Shown one piece after another: positions 42,080 to 51,537 of a stretch of 64,000 nucleotides of DNA (within the stretch, counting starts at the first letter, position 1; each line of letters begins with the position of its first letter). The position numbers were made by a program, and so were the translations under genes. Source of the DNA: Asparagopsis taxiformis (Eukaryota; Rhodophyta; Florideophyceae; Bonnemaisoniales; Bonnemaisoniaceae). The notes under the pieces are model-generated. The model searched no databases. It had not been told where the DNA came from and saw only the letters and a program-made list of their open reading frames with translations. Location: positions 1 through 64,000 of the forward strand of contig JALQPE010002347.1 in NCBI GenBank assembly GCA_030407315.1. Direction: 5' to 3'.

Positions 42080-42334
42080 GTTGTTGACGTAATTGTCTTG
42101 TGCTTCTAGTTGAGCTTGCCGGTAGAGTTCGTCGGGTAGATTTCGAAGCTCTTCTTCTGCTCGGAGGAATCTTGCTCGGGTCAGGGTGAATTCTGCGCGT
42201 CGGATCGCGCGTTGGTTAGTTGGTGGCGAACCTATTGTGATAGCTGTGGCTCATACTGTGAGCCTGGTGAGCGTCGCCGTGATCAATGGGTGAAATGAGG
42301 TGGGCGGGTTGTGAATGATGGCGCAAGGAGGTCT

Positions 42335-42346
42335 GGTCCCATAACC
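42335..42346 (-). promoter_or_regulatory. Copia C primer-binding site, half-tRNA type
   Basis: Sense strand reads GGTTATGGGACCAG directly after the 5' LTR, complementary in its first nine bases to the initiator tRNA-Met anticodon loop. Confidence 0.6.
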
Positions 42347-42470
42347 TGACGATCTTGAGGTAGTCTCGTAATCGGATACCATTTACTTCATCGTCGGCGA
42401 GATCGCTTGACGCTACCTTAAATACTGAGTCTACTGTAATGCATTATTGTACTGGTATGATCTTCCGACA
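42347..42470 (-). repeat. 5' LTR of Copia C
   Basis: 124 bp, no difference seen from 37178-37301. Confidence 0.92.
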
Positions 42471-42475
42471 CCACG

Positions 42476-43053
42476 GCGCCAAAGGCGCATTTCTCATGTC
42501 ATACGGGCCCCCTGAAGCGACTACACCGCTTCCCGTCGAGCGCATGATGTGCGACAAGATGAAAATTGGTGACGTGGCGCAGAGGAGATGGTGAACTGGG
42601 GTTTTTGGTGAGTGCGTGGAAATGATCGCACGGAATTCGGTCGTAGATGGTAGGTGAGCTTGTGGGGGTTGTGGTTTGCTTGCGTAGGTACTAGGATTGA
42701 GTCTATGCGAATTGTCAAAGTTGTAAGACGATTAAACTTGATAGCTGGTGTGGCTAGAATGTTTACTGCTGTATGTTGGAATGTGCACCGACACAAGTGG
42801 GATGGATATCGTGGCAGAGAATATTTCCGAGCAGGAAAAGAAGCCAACCGGTCATCAAAGGTTGCGCGTCTGACAAGATCTGACTCGCGACACACGTGAA
42901 GAGAACGGCGTCGCCTGAGTACTTGTTGCCGTCCGGGAAGGACGACGATGATCAGGAAACAGTTGTATCCTTCACGTACGATTGCGTAAACGCACGTGTG
43001 ATTCCACGCGGCCTGTATGACGACATCCGGTCAGCAGACGTCTCGCTGCCAAT
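42476..43053. other. Host stretch between Copia C and the Harbinger element
   Basis: No gene can be claimed. A plus-strand frame open from 42884 to the insertion point at 43053 looks moderately protein-like and would have been cut by the Harbinger insertion, but it has no ATG near its start. Confidence 0.3.
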
Positions 43054-43801
43054 AGACGATTTCTGGTGTTGCCATATGGGAATATATGGAAATTGCATGG
43101 AAATGTTTGTGGCGCATTTTGCTCAGCAGGCGGTGCCAGTACGGAGCCGAGTTTTGGCATACGTACGCCTGGGGGGAACTGGGTTACGATCTTACAGCGT
43201 AAATGTTAGGGCTAGAGAAGTAGAAGTTTTGCTCGAAAGTTTAATTGTGTGACGTAACGGCCTCGCTCCTAGTAACGCGCTATGGTAAAAGACAGTTGTC
43301 CCCGAATCGAGATCCTGAGATATGCTGCTGCACTGCGCGAGATTTTGCACTCATCAATCTCATTTGGCTGTCTTTACATGCGAACGCCAAGACAGATGAA
43401 AAGCTGCGGCCTCAGCTTAGCTGCAAGCAATTAATCAATTTCGAAAGGCAGTCAGTTGAAGTGAGATATGCCTTTGCAACTAGCACTGCCTGCTTGTCCA
43501 GCACTCCGAGAAGCCATGGTTGTGAAATTCATCGACGATGACGTTTGGTGTGCGCCGTGCAGAACGCAAACCTAACGTCATCTGCGATCAATTTGTAATC
43601 CTTTGCAAATCGTACCGTTGCTCTCTATATTCTGTGCAGTGGTTCTACAGCAGTGCAGGTATTCTTCATCGGAATGAATGCAGTTCCGTGAGAATAGCAA
43701 CACATCGTGGGATATTCTATAAAATGAATGAGCAGAAGTGTCATCAGTGCTATAAATCACCCTTATGCAGATGGGTGATAGCATGGTTGTATGGATGCGC
43801 G
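43054..43801. repeat. Left terminal inverted repeat of the Harbinger element
   Basis: 748 bp, reverse complement of 50545-51278 plus 55101-55114. Translated comparison across more than 180 codons showed no difference. The inner boundary is near GATGCGCG. Confidence 0.9.
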
Positions 43802-44031
43802 TTTGGAAAGGGTAGAATGAGGGAGAATCCAGATGAACCCATAATTTTCAATAGCACATAGGAACATGTTTGCAAATACACTTTCAGATCCCGAATCCAA
43901 TACAGCGCTCGTTATTCGGAAAGTTATAAGAGGCAAGCGAATGGAAGAGAAGAATATCTGGTTGTAGAGGGCACCATTGAATTGCGTTGGAGGGGACTGA
44001 AAGGAAGGCGTGGATTGACATTTACTTGCTA

Positions 44032-45507
44032 ATGACGGTGAAGGAGATGGAAAACTATGGAAAACGCCAAATTAAGGTTTCCGACTTGGTAAACGAAGAA
44101 CCTGGAGGACAGATTGAAAGTGAAGGACATTCGTATTGTACCAATCCTGTAGTACTGAATGAATCAAGAGGAAAGACAACTGTTCAATATGCGGGATACT
44201 ATGGTGAACCATATTTGTTTATGGATGAAGAAGTGCTGGACAATACTAATGATGGAACTGTATCTGTCAGGCAACCGAACCGACTCCATTGTCCTCAAAC
44301 GGAAGCATTAGACCAAAGTGTGTTCCTCGTAAGCAGTCTCAGTGAATCTACAGCTGCAAACAGGACTGTAAATTCAACTATACATTGTGCAGATGCTGGA
44401 GCTGTGATTCCAAGGGAAGCAGAAGAGGTTTTGGTTGTAAACGACGAAAGCGATGTGGAATCGCTACGAACCGTTGGAAATAAGCAGAAGCGTAAAAAGC
44501 AGCGGCGTTTCAGCACAGAATTGGATGTTATACTTATGGAGGAAGTGTTGCACCAGAAAGCACATGTCGCAAACCGTGGAAGAGTCATTGCTGCATTTGA
44601 GGGAGTGGCAAAAAGCCTCAATGGATCTGAGTTGTTCAGAGAGACTATCAAGGAAGACCTCGAGATGAGGTCAAGCTTCAGAGGTAGAAACCGAAATAGA
44701 AGACTGGAAATGTGGAAAACGGATACGACTCATTGCAGAGATAGGTTTAATAACAACATGTCTCGCTTCGAGAAAGGAGATAACCCGGTAGACAGCGACG
44801 ATTTAACGATTGAAAAATATCTCAGTTTGTGCAGCAAAATACGAGATGATATCAACCAGAAAAAGGCGGAAAGGAAAGACAGGCAGGAACGGGAAGAGAG
44901 GTGTCGAGAAGAGGTTGAAGCTGGAGGCTCAGAAGTTTGTGCAATGGCGATAACGAGACGCTCGCAGGCTGTCCAAAACATGATGGCACGGGACCATTCA
45001 ATCGGAGAGCATTCTGCCGGCCCTCCAAGTCAAGAAATAATTGTCGACAATGAGGTCGATATAACTCGCCGAAGAGGATTGAAACGGGGAATGGAACAAG
45101 ACGAGTTTTCCTCACTGTTCATAAGTATGGAAAACTTCCAAGCAAACCAATTGAGACTGTCAACAATACAAGACGAGAGAGATGCAAAGAGACTCTCAAT
45201 GGAAGCTGAAAATAACATAGCGGAAAGAAAATATCGTGAGGACCGGTTGGCGCATGAAAGGGACATCCTGCAGTTCGAGAGAGCAAAACATGAATCGCAG
45301 CAACAAAGTGGCAAGAAATCAGAAGCAGAAATAGATCTAGAATATAAGAAAATAGAGCTAGAGAAAGAGAAGCTTGCAGCACATGTAGCTCAGCAAAAAG
45401 CTGAAGCTGACGAGAGAAAGCTGAGAGCTGCTGCTCAGGCAGCGCGAGAAGCTGCGGATGCCGAAGATCGTAAGGCCTTCCGAGATATCCTTATGCGCAA
45501 GCTGTAG
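44032..45507 (+). CDS. Harbinger Myb/SANT-like DNA-binding protein
   Basis: 491 codons from ATG 44032. A Myb/SANT-like region (about residues 152-240, RRFSTELDVILMEEVL then a GVAKSLNGS segment) resembles the DNA-binding partner of PIF/Harbinger transposases. Charged coiled coils follow (about 277-300 and 367-490, rich in Glu/Lys/Arg). In characterised Harbinger systems the partner carries the transposase into the nucleus and onto the ends. The gene is convergent with the transposase, and no disabling change is seen. Confidence 0.8.
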   Translation: MTVKEMENYGKRQIKVSDLVNEEPGGQIESEGHSYCTNPVVLNESRGKTTVQYAGYYGEPYLFMDEEVLDNTNDGTVSVRQPNRLHCPQTEALDQSVFLVSSLSESTAANRTVNSTIHCADAGAVIPREAEEVLVVNDESDVESLRTVGNKQKRKKQRRFSTELDVILMEEVLHQKAHVANRGRVIAAFEGVAKSLNGSELFRETIKEDLEMRSSFRGRNRNRRLEMWKTDTTHCRDRFNNNMSRFEKGDNPVDSDDLTIEKYLSLCSKIRDDINQKKAERKDRQEREERCREEVEAGGSEVCAMAITRRSQAVQNMMARDHSIGEHSAGPPSQEIIVDNEVDITRRRGLKRGMEQDEFSSLFISMENFQANQLRLSTIQDERDAKRLSMEAENNIAERKYREDRLAHERDILQFERAKHESQQQSGKKSEAEIDLEYKKIELEKEKLAAHVAQQKAEADERKLRAAAQAAREAADAEDRKAFRDILMRKL

Positions 45508-45935
45508 GCTTAATGAAGGTTTTTTGGATTTCTTACATCGCATCTACCGTTTAGATCCCTTCGATACCTAAGTAAACCCTTCTTGGAACCACCCTTCATC
45601 AGCATGTTTTGATTTCTCTTGTCATGACTGTAGTTCTTGGATGTAGTTCCATTCAAACGCAGAAAACGAACCAACTTCAGGCTTATGTTTTGTGAAATGC
45701 CATAACTTATACTTATAGCAGATAGATAAAATATTGAGTTTGGATCCGTATTCAAGAGGGGAAGGGAAGCTCACATACATATTCATAAACCTGAAAGATG
45801 TTGAACTCAGCTAGAAGCGTATCCATCCATTTTTTTCCATACTAAACGCACTACGTTAAAGCTGTAAAAACATGTCGCGCAGTGATGAACGAAATCGGCA
45901 GTGCTTCATTGCGCCTCTCCTCATCATCCAGGTCG
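45508..45935. other. Spacer downstream of the Myb-like gene
   Basis: AT-rich, no gene seen. The border between transposon DNA and captured host DNA probably lies here. Confidence 0.35.
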
Positions 45936-47110
45936 TCACGGACATTTACACTCCTGCAATAGGTGAACAAATTCAAATGAAAAGAGTGTTGAAGATACCC
46001 ATGTCTCGTTTAACTTTTTCACGCCATGACAAATCTTTTGACTAACATCTCGGAGGATGTCGAGTCTGTGAGAAGAACTGGAATACATGATTGCCTCAAG
46101 TTCATTTAGAAGATTTTTGCATTTGTTGAAAGCAGCCATCTGGCTTGCATGATCCTCTGGGACAGAGTAGCAGTTCGCATTGAACGCGTCATAAATCTTT
46201 GCTACTTTCATTCTGACCGCAGAACCGGAGAAGAAGACCATGAACACGCTCTTTTCAGTCTCCTCCTTGGTATCGGGATCAATAAGTTTCTCGTCGACAT
46301 CGGCATAACGCACAATACAATTCCTGTGAGTTGCTCGGAACAGAATGTGCTCAAATGCGGAAATTTTTCCCTTGAGATAGTACCTGTAAAGAAAGACAGG
46401 AGGCTTGACTGGCTACGCTTCGTTTGATGTATACCTATTCCGGCACCAAAGGAAGACGGAGATGCATCAGCATAGTCATCTACAACAATGGTAGGAGTAT
46501 CTGATAGCGCAGATATCTTGTTCATCACATCTGAAATGAGTCCAGAACCGGGAACTTTCGTTGTAGCAGAGTTAGGAAGCGAAGGATCTTGAATTTGCCG
46601 AGCAGATCGGAAGAACTCTGCAGTACGCTCTAGGACACAGCGCAACTCAACGGTTTCGTTGTACTGGGAGGTAAGGGCTTCAGTGTTCCCGTTCATTTCT
46701 ACCAAAGAATGCTCAAGACTTGCGAGGTGTGCATTAAGATCGTCAAGACGGAAAGTAGGCATGTTGCCTGGAGCATTTCAGGAAGAGGGGGCCTGAATTA
46801 AATTGGGGGTTCGGTCAATCTCTGATATGATGAAGCAGATGACACGCAGCATGTCATCACAGCGGCGAACATTATCGGAGAAGGTACGCTGAAATGAAGA
46901 TTGATTTTCATTGAGGTTTTTGAATTGTCACAGGCCGAGCTCCCCAAGTTCATCAACAGTGTCGTGGGCTGCAGCGCGATCGAAATAGAGACGAACCAGA
47001 GTTATATGTTCTGAGCGGAAGAGAGAACCGATCCTAGCTGTGCGTTGGCGACTAAATGAGGCGAAGGAATTCTTGCGAGAAAGCTTTTTTTGGCTGATTA
47101 CAGTCGCCAT
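45936..47110 (-). pseudogene. Captured 5' fragment of V-ATPase subunit a
   Basis: Read on the minus strand: IGSLFRSEHITLVRLYF and DELGEL match the N-terminus of V-ATPase subunit a; QFKNLNENQSSFQRTF, then LERTAEFF, and after a frame change KSVFMVFFSGSAVRMKVAKI and NETW. This is the N-terminal cytosolic domain, about the first third of a protein usually 800 residues or more. Two in-frame TGA stops (46928-46930, 46778-46780) and one lost base in a T5 run (46364-46368) break it. The membrane part is absent and the sequence ends at about 45936. The head-to-head partner is the VPS13 fragment. Confidence 0.85.
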
Positions 47111-47522
47111 CGGTAAGTGATGAGACGCGGAGGCCAGAGTTTGCTCGTCTGCCCAAAGAGGCCAAAGTTGTATATGGATCGCGCATTGTACCGGCGGTGG
47201 CCACCGCCGGGTTGCTGCTTCGGCGCCTCGTCTTGGGTATTAGCTCTGGCACTGTGGCCAAAGAAGGACTGGGAGACTGAGCGCTTGGAGTGGACTGATA
47301 AGAAATGTGAAGAAGGATTAGCGGTTAGGCATGTAGCTATCTTAAGTTGCGGATAGGTACAACGCAGCAGCGATTATGTGGTTGTACCAATCTGTGTGGT
47401 GAATATGAGAATAACGTGACGAAGATAGTGTCAGGCGTGACGGATCCAGAACTGAGCTGATCCGGTCACGGTCGGTATCAGCTTTCGTGGGCGTCTGACG
47501 CGGAGCTCTCGAACTCACTCAT
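47111..47522. other. Shared upstream region between the V-ATPase and VPS13 fragments
   Basis: Some 400 bp between two divergent gene starts, which fits a captured bidirectional promoter. The expected first residues of VPS13 are not recognisable, so part of the first coding segment may be lost or too decayed. Confidence 0.45.
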
Positions 47523-49197
47523 TTGTGCCTCCGTCCGGATGCACTGGCCGTTCAGTTCAAAACGGTAGGTCTCGATCTTCCCGTCACTGTAACTGCAGGT
47601 ACATCGGGATTCTACGCCTTGAAGTGCCGTGGAAGACTTAGCGCTCTGCTCCTGCACGCATTTTTATGCATGACGTCACTGTCGTCGCTTCCCCAGTCAC
47701 TGACGGTGACCAGACCGCCCTTGAACTTCGTGAGCGTCGCCTCAAAGCAGCAAAGCTCGCCACAGATGAAGCTGTCCGTGATGCAAAGTCCTCTGTGCGC
47801 TCGGCTGATTCCTCCGATCCTTCCACTGCTGCTGATGATACCGCATTTTATGCCAATGACGCGCCACTAACTTCTAGTCGTGTCGCCCGTTGGGGCTGGC
47901 GATTCACATGCAGGGTGGTCACCGAAATTGTCGACAATATTCAAATCGACGTCGAAAATGTCGTCATTCAATACGAAGATGCAAGTAGCGTCCGAGAAAG
48001 GCCTTATACTGCGACCCTTGGAATGGATTCTCTTCGAGTATATTCTACAAATCATCTCTGGAAACCAGTTTTCATTGAAGATTCATCCTCTCCAATTGTA
48101 CATAAAGTACTATATATGCGTGGCTTGGTTTTAAACTGGGAGCCGGGAAATTCTAGTAATGATTTAAAGTCATGGATTCTTGACCCAAATTCGACAAGAA
48201 GAAGAGGTCAATGGGCTGGTCTCGTTCGAGAATGTTCCCGACAAGCTATTGAACCAACGGACGGTGAATTGCGAATTGCCATTACTAAAAGCCCTGCATT
48301 GGCATATGCTTTTCCTGGAAGAGATGAAAAGCTCAAAGCCCTCAAGCATCTTCCCCGTGTACAGATGGACCTCCACTTCCCAGTTGTCAAAATTGTTCTG
48401 GACGACTTTCAATACCATACTCTTTTATCCACTATCATGTATTTATCTGATATCAACCGCAAGGTACGTCCTAAAACGGCCACACGTCGATGTTTTTGGG
48501 CTTTGGATCGCCTGCTTCCTCGTTTCAAGCAACGCCTAGAAGCTGCCTTGCGATTTAATGAGGAAGGGATGCGAAAACACCGCGAAACACGCGATGCTTA
48601 TGTTGCAGCAAGAAATGTTGTTGTTGCTGCGCGACGTAATAGTTTAGCGGAACCTGCTTCCGAGCTGCAATTGTAGAAAAATTTGAGACAGAACTTCTGT
48701 TCCAGGATATGTTTCTTTTCCGGGATCTTGCTGACCGCAAACTTAACAACAAGGCACCTTTCACCAATACGGCAGCTGCAAGTTCATCAAAATTTCGGTC
48801 TCTGTTCACTCGGCCTACCCGAGAAGATGCGGAAACACCTGTATCGATCACAAATGAACATCCCGATGACACTGCTGCGCAGCGTACGGGAAGTCAAGAA
48901 GACGTCAGTGCGCTTGTTCCAGATATATCATCTCGTCCTCAGCAACGAATTACAATGGATTTGTCATCAAATTTTGCATCATCAGCGCTCCCTGAACAAA
49001 CCAAACGCGTGCCCGAACTTCATTCGGGCCAGGCGCTGGGAAAGTCATCCACTAATTCTGAAAGCAGTGACGAGGATGAGGTTGTTCCCAACTTTCGAAT
49101 GGGATTCCTGCCGGGGAGAGGAGCAATAGAGTTGAAGGAAGGCAAACAATTTGAGTATAGCGGTATTGTGATCCGATCCATCAAGCCTATGAAATGA
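47523..49197 (+). pseudogene. Captured 5' fragment of a VPS13-like lipid-transfer protein gene
   Basis: Blocks of the VPS13 N-terminal (chorein) region can be followed through three frames: LRPDALA and GLDLPVTVTAG, then ILRLEVPWK, APARIFMHDVTVVASPVTD, TEIVDNIQIDVENVVIQYED, LPRVQMDLHFPVVKIVLDDF, and EKFETELLFQDMF. VPS13 proteins bridge membranes and carry lipids. The copy has a frameshift near 47610, an in-frame TAG at 47639-47641 and another frameshift near 48670. It stops at 49197, far short of the >3000 residues usual for the family. Confidence 0.85.
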
Positions 49198-49296
49198 ATG
49201 GAAAGTAAAATTTCATCATGGACGTCAGATTGTGATGCTAGAGCTTTACATTTTCACTATGTTTCCATTAGTTTTGTCTACCAGCACAGATTTGTA

Positions 49297-50445
49297 CTAA
49301 TCACTCATCGAAATGTACTCTTCTATGGTGGGGGGGCTACAATCGAAGTATAGACTTGTTTGTGATCCATATATGCAGGTATGGAAGTTAGTCAAAACAC
49401 ATGCACATATGTACCAAAGTCCAACCGGAGACATTCCCACTCGCAATTTGCGTGGATAGTCTAAATGCGTGAAGTATTTCTTAACTTCATGAAACGCCCA
49501 TTCTACAGATATGCGCGCGGAAGCCATTCTTTTGTTGAATAGTGCTTCCTCCTCAAAGATATATGGCTGCCGAAATCCTACCATCATATAAGGCCTCAAA
49601 ACGTATGCTGAATCCGCATAAACGTAGAATTGCCTTCCATGCACCATAAGCGATTGCTGAAGACTCTGTTCAAGTTCTGAATTGCGAAACAGAATAATGT
49701 CATGACGGCGGCCTTCGATAGGACCAAATACGTTGAAAATAAGCCCATCTGGAAGCGTCATCGCTTGAAATTTAATACAATTTCGTCGTTTGTGGCCATT
49801 GTAAGTTGCTCTTTGCATGCTTCCCTTCGGCCTCGATATGTATATGTTAGTGGCATCTATAAAACCCACGCAGCTATCTAGTGGTGCCCCAGATTCATGA
49901 ACCTTTGAAGCATACATATTACTTCTTTCCTGTATGAACGAAGAACAGAACGAGGTCACCAAAGTTTTGAATTCTTCATGAAATAGTTCCAGAGCAAAGT
50001 AGAATATCTCACATAGCGCTGTAGAAGATCTATGAAACTCTTCCTCGAGATCTCTCCAAATGCAAGGTGAGCTGAGACGTCGGAGCAGCAAACAGAATGC
50101 CTCTGTTCCAGTGGCTTTGTACTCCCCTCTCTCCGTTTTCAGAATAATTCCCTGCCAGCCCATTGCATATAGAATCCTGTTCAACTCCACCTTTCCAAAT
50201 CTGAACCTTCGCAAGCATTCGAAGTCGTCAAGCTCATGTAAGTCGAATCTTCCAGCATATATTTTTGCCTTTCGCTCAAGACGGAGCATGTAATCAGAGT
50301 ATTCTTCTGCAGCTGCCTTCAACATCATTGCCGAAATCATAGGCGCTTTCATGACACTACATGTTGTTACGGCCAAAAGGCAGGTCCCCGTCTTCGTTCT
50401 CGAACGGGAAACGGTATGTTGTCTTTGTGTACGAACTCGGGTCAT
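49297..50445 (-). CDS. PIF/Harbinger DDE transposase
   Basis: 382 codons from ATG 50445. DDE_Tnp_4 (HARBI1-like) pattern: VGFIDATN (D near 196), GHKRRNCIKFQAMTLPDG, VFGPIEGRRHD, VYADSAY (D near 276), and ISVEWAFHEVKKYF (E near 313, 37 residues after the second D). An N-terminal helical part (RFDLHELDDFECLRRFRFGK) is typical of the family. All three catalytic residues are present and the frame is open, so it may be active. It cuts and pastes DNA with the Myb-like partner. Confidence 0.9.
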   Translation of the reverse strand: MTRVRTQRQHTVSRSRTKTGTCLLAVTTCSVMKAPMISAMMLKAAAEEYSDYMLRLERKAKIYAGRFDLHELDDFECLRRFRFGKVELNRILYAMGWQGIILKTERGEYKATGTEAFCLLLRRLSSPCIWRDLEEEFHRSSTALCEIFYFALELFHEEFKTLVTSFCSSFIQERSNMYASKVHESGAPLDSCVGFIDATNIYISRPKGSMQRATYNGHKRRNCIKFQAMTLPDGLIFNVFGPIEGRRHDIILFRNSELEQSLQQSLMVHGRQFYVYADSAYVLRPYMMVGFRQPYIFEEEALFNKRMASARISVEWAFHEVKKYFTHLDYPRKLRVGMSPVGLWYICACVLTNFHTCIYGSQTSLYFDCSPPTIEEYISMSD

Positions 50446-50544
50446 TTTTTGATAGAACACTTTTCTTCCCCCTGTTCATCAACTGCTCTTTCGTTCACGA
50501 CCAGGGTCTTCATTTTCAAACATTTATACCCAATGTATCCCAAC

Positions 50545-51278
50545 CGCGCATCCATACAACCATGCTATCACCCATCTGCATAAGGGTGATTTATAGCACT
50601 GATGACACTTCTGCTCATTCATTTTATAGAATATCCCACGATGTGTTGCTATTCTCACGGAACTGCATTCATTCCGATGAAGAATACCTGCACTGCTGTA
50701 GAACCACTGCACAGAATATAGAGAGCAACGGTACGATTTGCAAAGGATTACAAATTGATCGCAGATGACGTTAGGTTTGCGTTCTGCACGGCGCACACCA
50801 AACGTCATCGTCGATGAATTTCACAACCATGGCTTCTCGGAGTGCTGGACAAGCAGGCAGTGCTAGTTGCAAAGGCATATCTCACTTCAACTGACTGCCT
50901 TTCGAAATTGATTAATTGCTTGCAGCTAAGCTGAGGCCGCAGCTTTTCATCTGTCTTGGCGTTCGCATGTAAAGACAGCCAAATGAGATTGATGAGTGCA
51001 AAATCTCGCGCAGTGCAGCAGCATATCTCAGGATCTCGATTCGGGGACAACTGTCTTTTACCATAGCGCGTTACTAGGAGCGAGGCCGTTACGTCACACA
51101 ATTAAACTTTCGAGCAAAACTTCTACTTCTCTAGCCCTAACATTTACGCTGTAAGATCGTAACCCAGTTCCCCCCAGGCGTACGTATGCCAAAACTCGGC
51201 TCCGTACTGGCACCGCCTGCTGAGCAAAATGCGCCACAAACATTTCCATGCAATTTCCATATATTCCCATATGGCAAC
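50545..51278. repeat. Right terminal inverted repeat of the Harbinger element, inner part
   Basis: 734 bp; the last 14 bp of the arm continue at 55101-55114 beyond Copia B. 734+14 equals the 748 bp of the left arm, so no indel separates them. Confidence 0.9.
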
Positions 51279-51429
51279 TGTGAAGACAAATCTCGTCTCC
51301 TCACCGCAATGCACCCATTAACAATTAACACATAGAAATCTCAATTACAAATTAACTAATCCATCGATACTTATAGCTCCGACGCCGGATCAATAAACAG
51401 AGAGGGTATCGGACTCTCAAGACTTCACA
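51279..51429 (+). repeat. 5' LTR of Copia B
   Basis: 151 bp, TGTGAAG...CTTCACA; followed by the same GGTTATGGTCCC primer-binding sequence (51430-51441) as Copia A. Confidence 0.93.
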
Positions 51430-51537
51430 GGTTATGGTCCCATCGCTACCTGACGACACACTCGACATCTACGCTATCCTCGCTTCATCACGAACCGATC
51501 TATCTCACTATCCGCATCTTCCGATCCATCTCACAAC

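Larger units (their letters stand above)
37178..42470 (-). mobile_element. Copia C: Ty1/Copia LTR retrotransposon, 5.3 kb
   Basis: 124-bp LTRs at 37178-37301 and 42347-42470 look identical; the target duplication is CCACG (37173-37177, 42471-42475). Two overlapping minus-strand frames encode Gag-protease and integrase-RT-RNase H. Neither carries an internal stop, so this copy may be functional. Confidence 0.95.

Noticed and set aside
42485..42593. Short protein-like plus-strand frame next to Copia C
   Set aside because: About 36 codons, no continuation recognised left of the Copia C insertion; too short to support.
42521..42895. 124-codon minus-strand frame
   Set aside because: No domain, begins without supporting context, overlaps other open frames; chance in a G+C-mixed region.
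43245..43541. 98-codon frame in the Harbinger left arm, repeated in the right arm
   Set aside because: Duplicated because it lies in the terminal repeat; starts with a non-ATG codon and has no family. Not listed as a gene.
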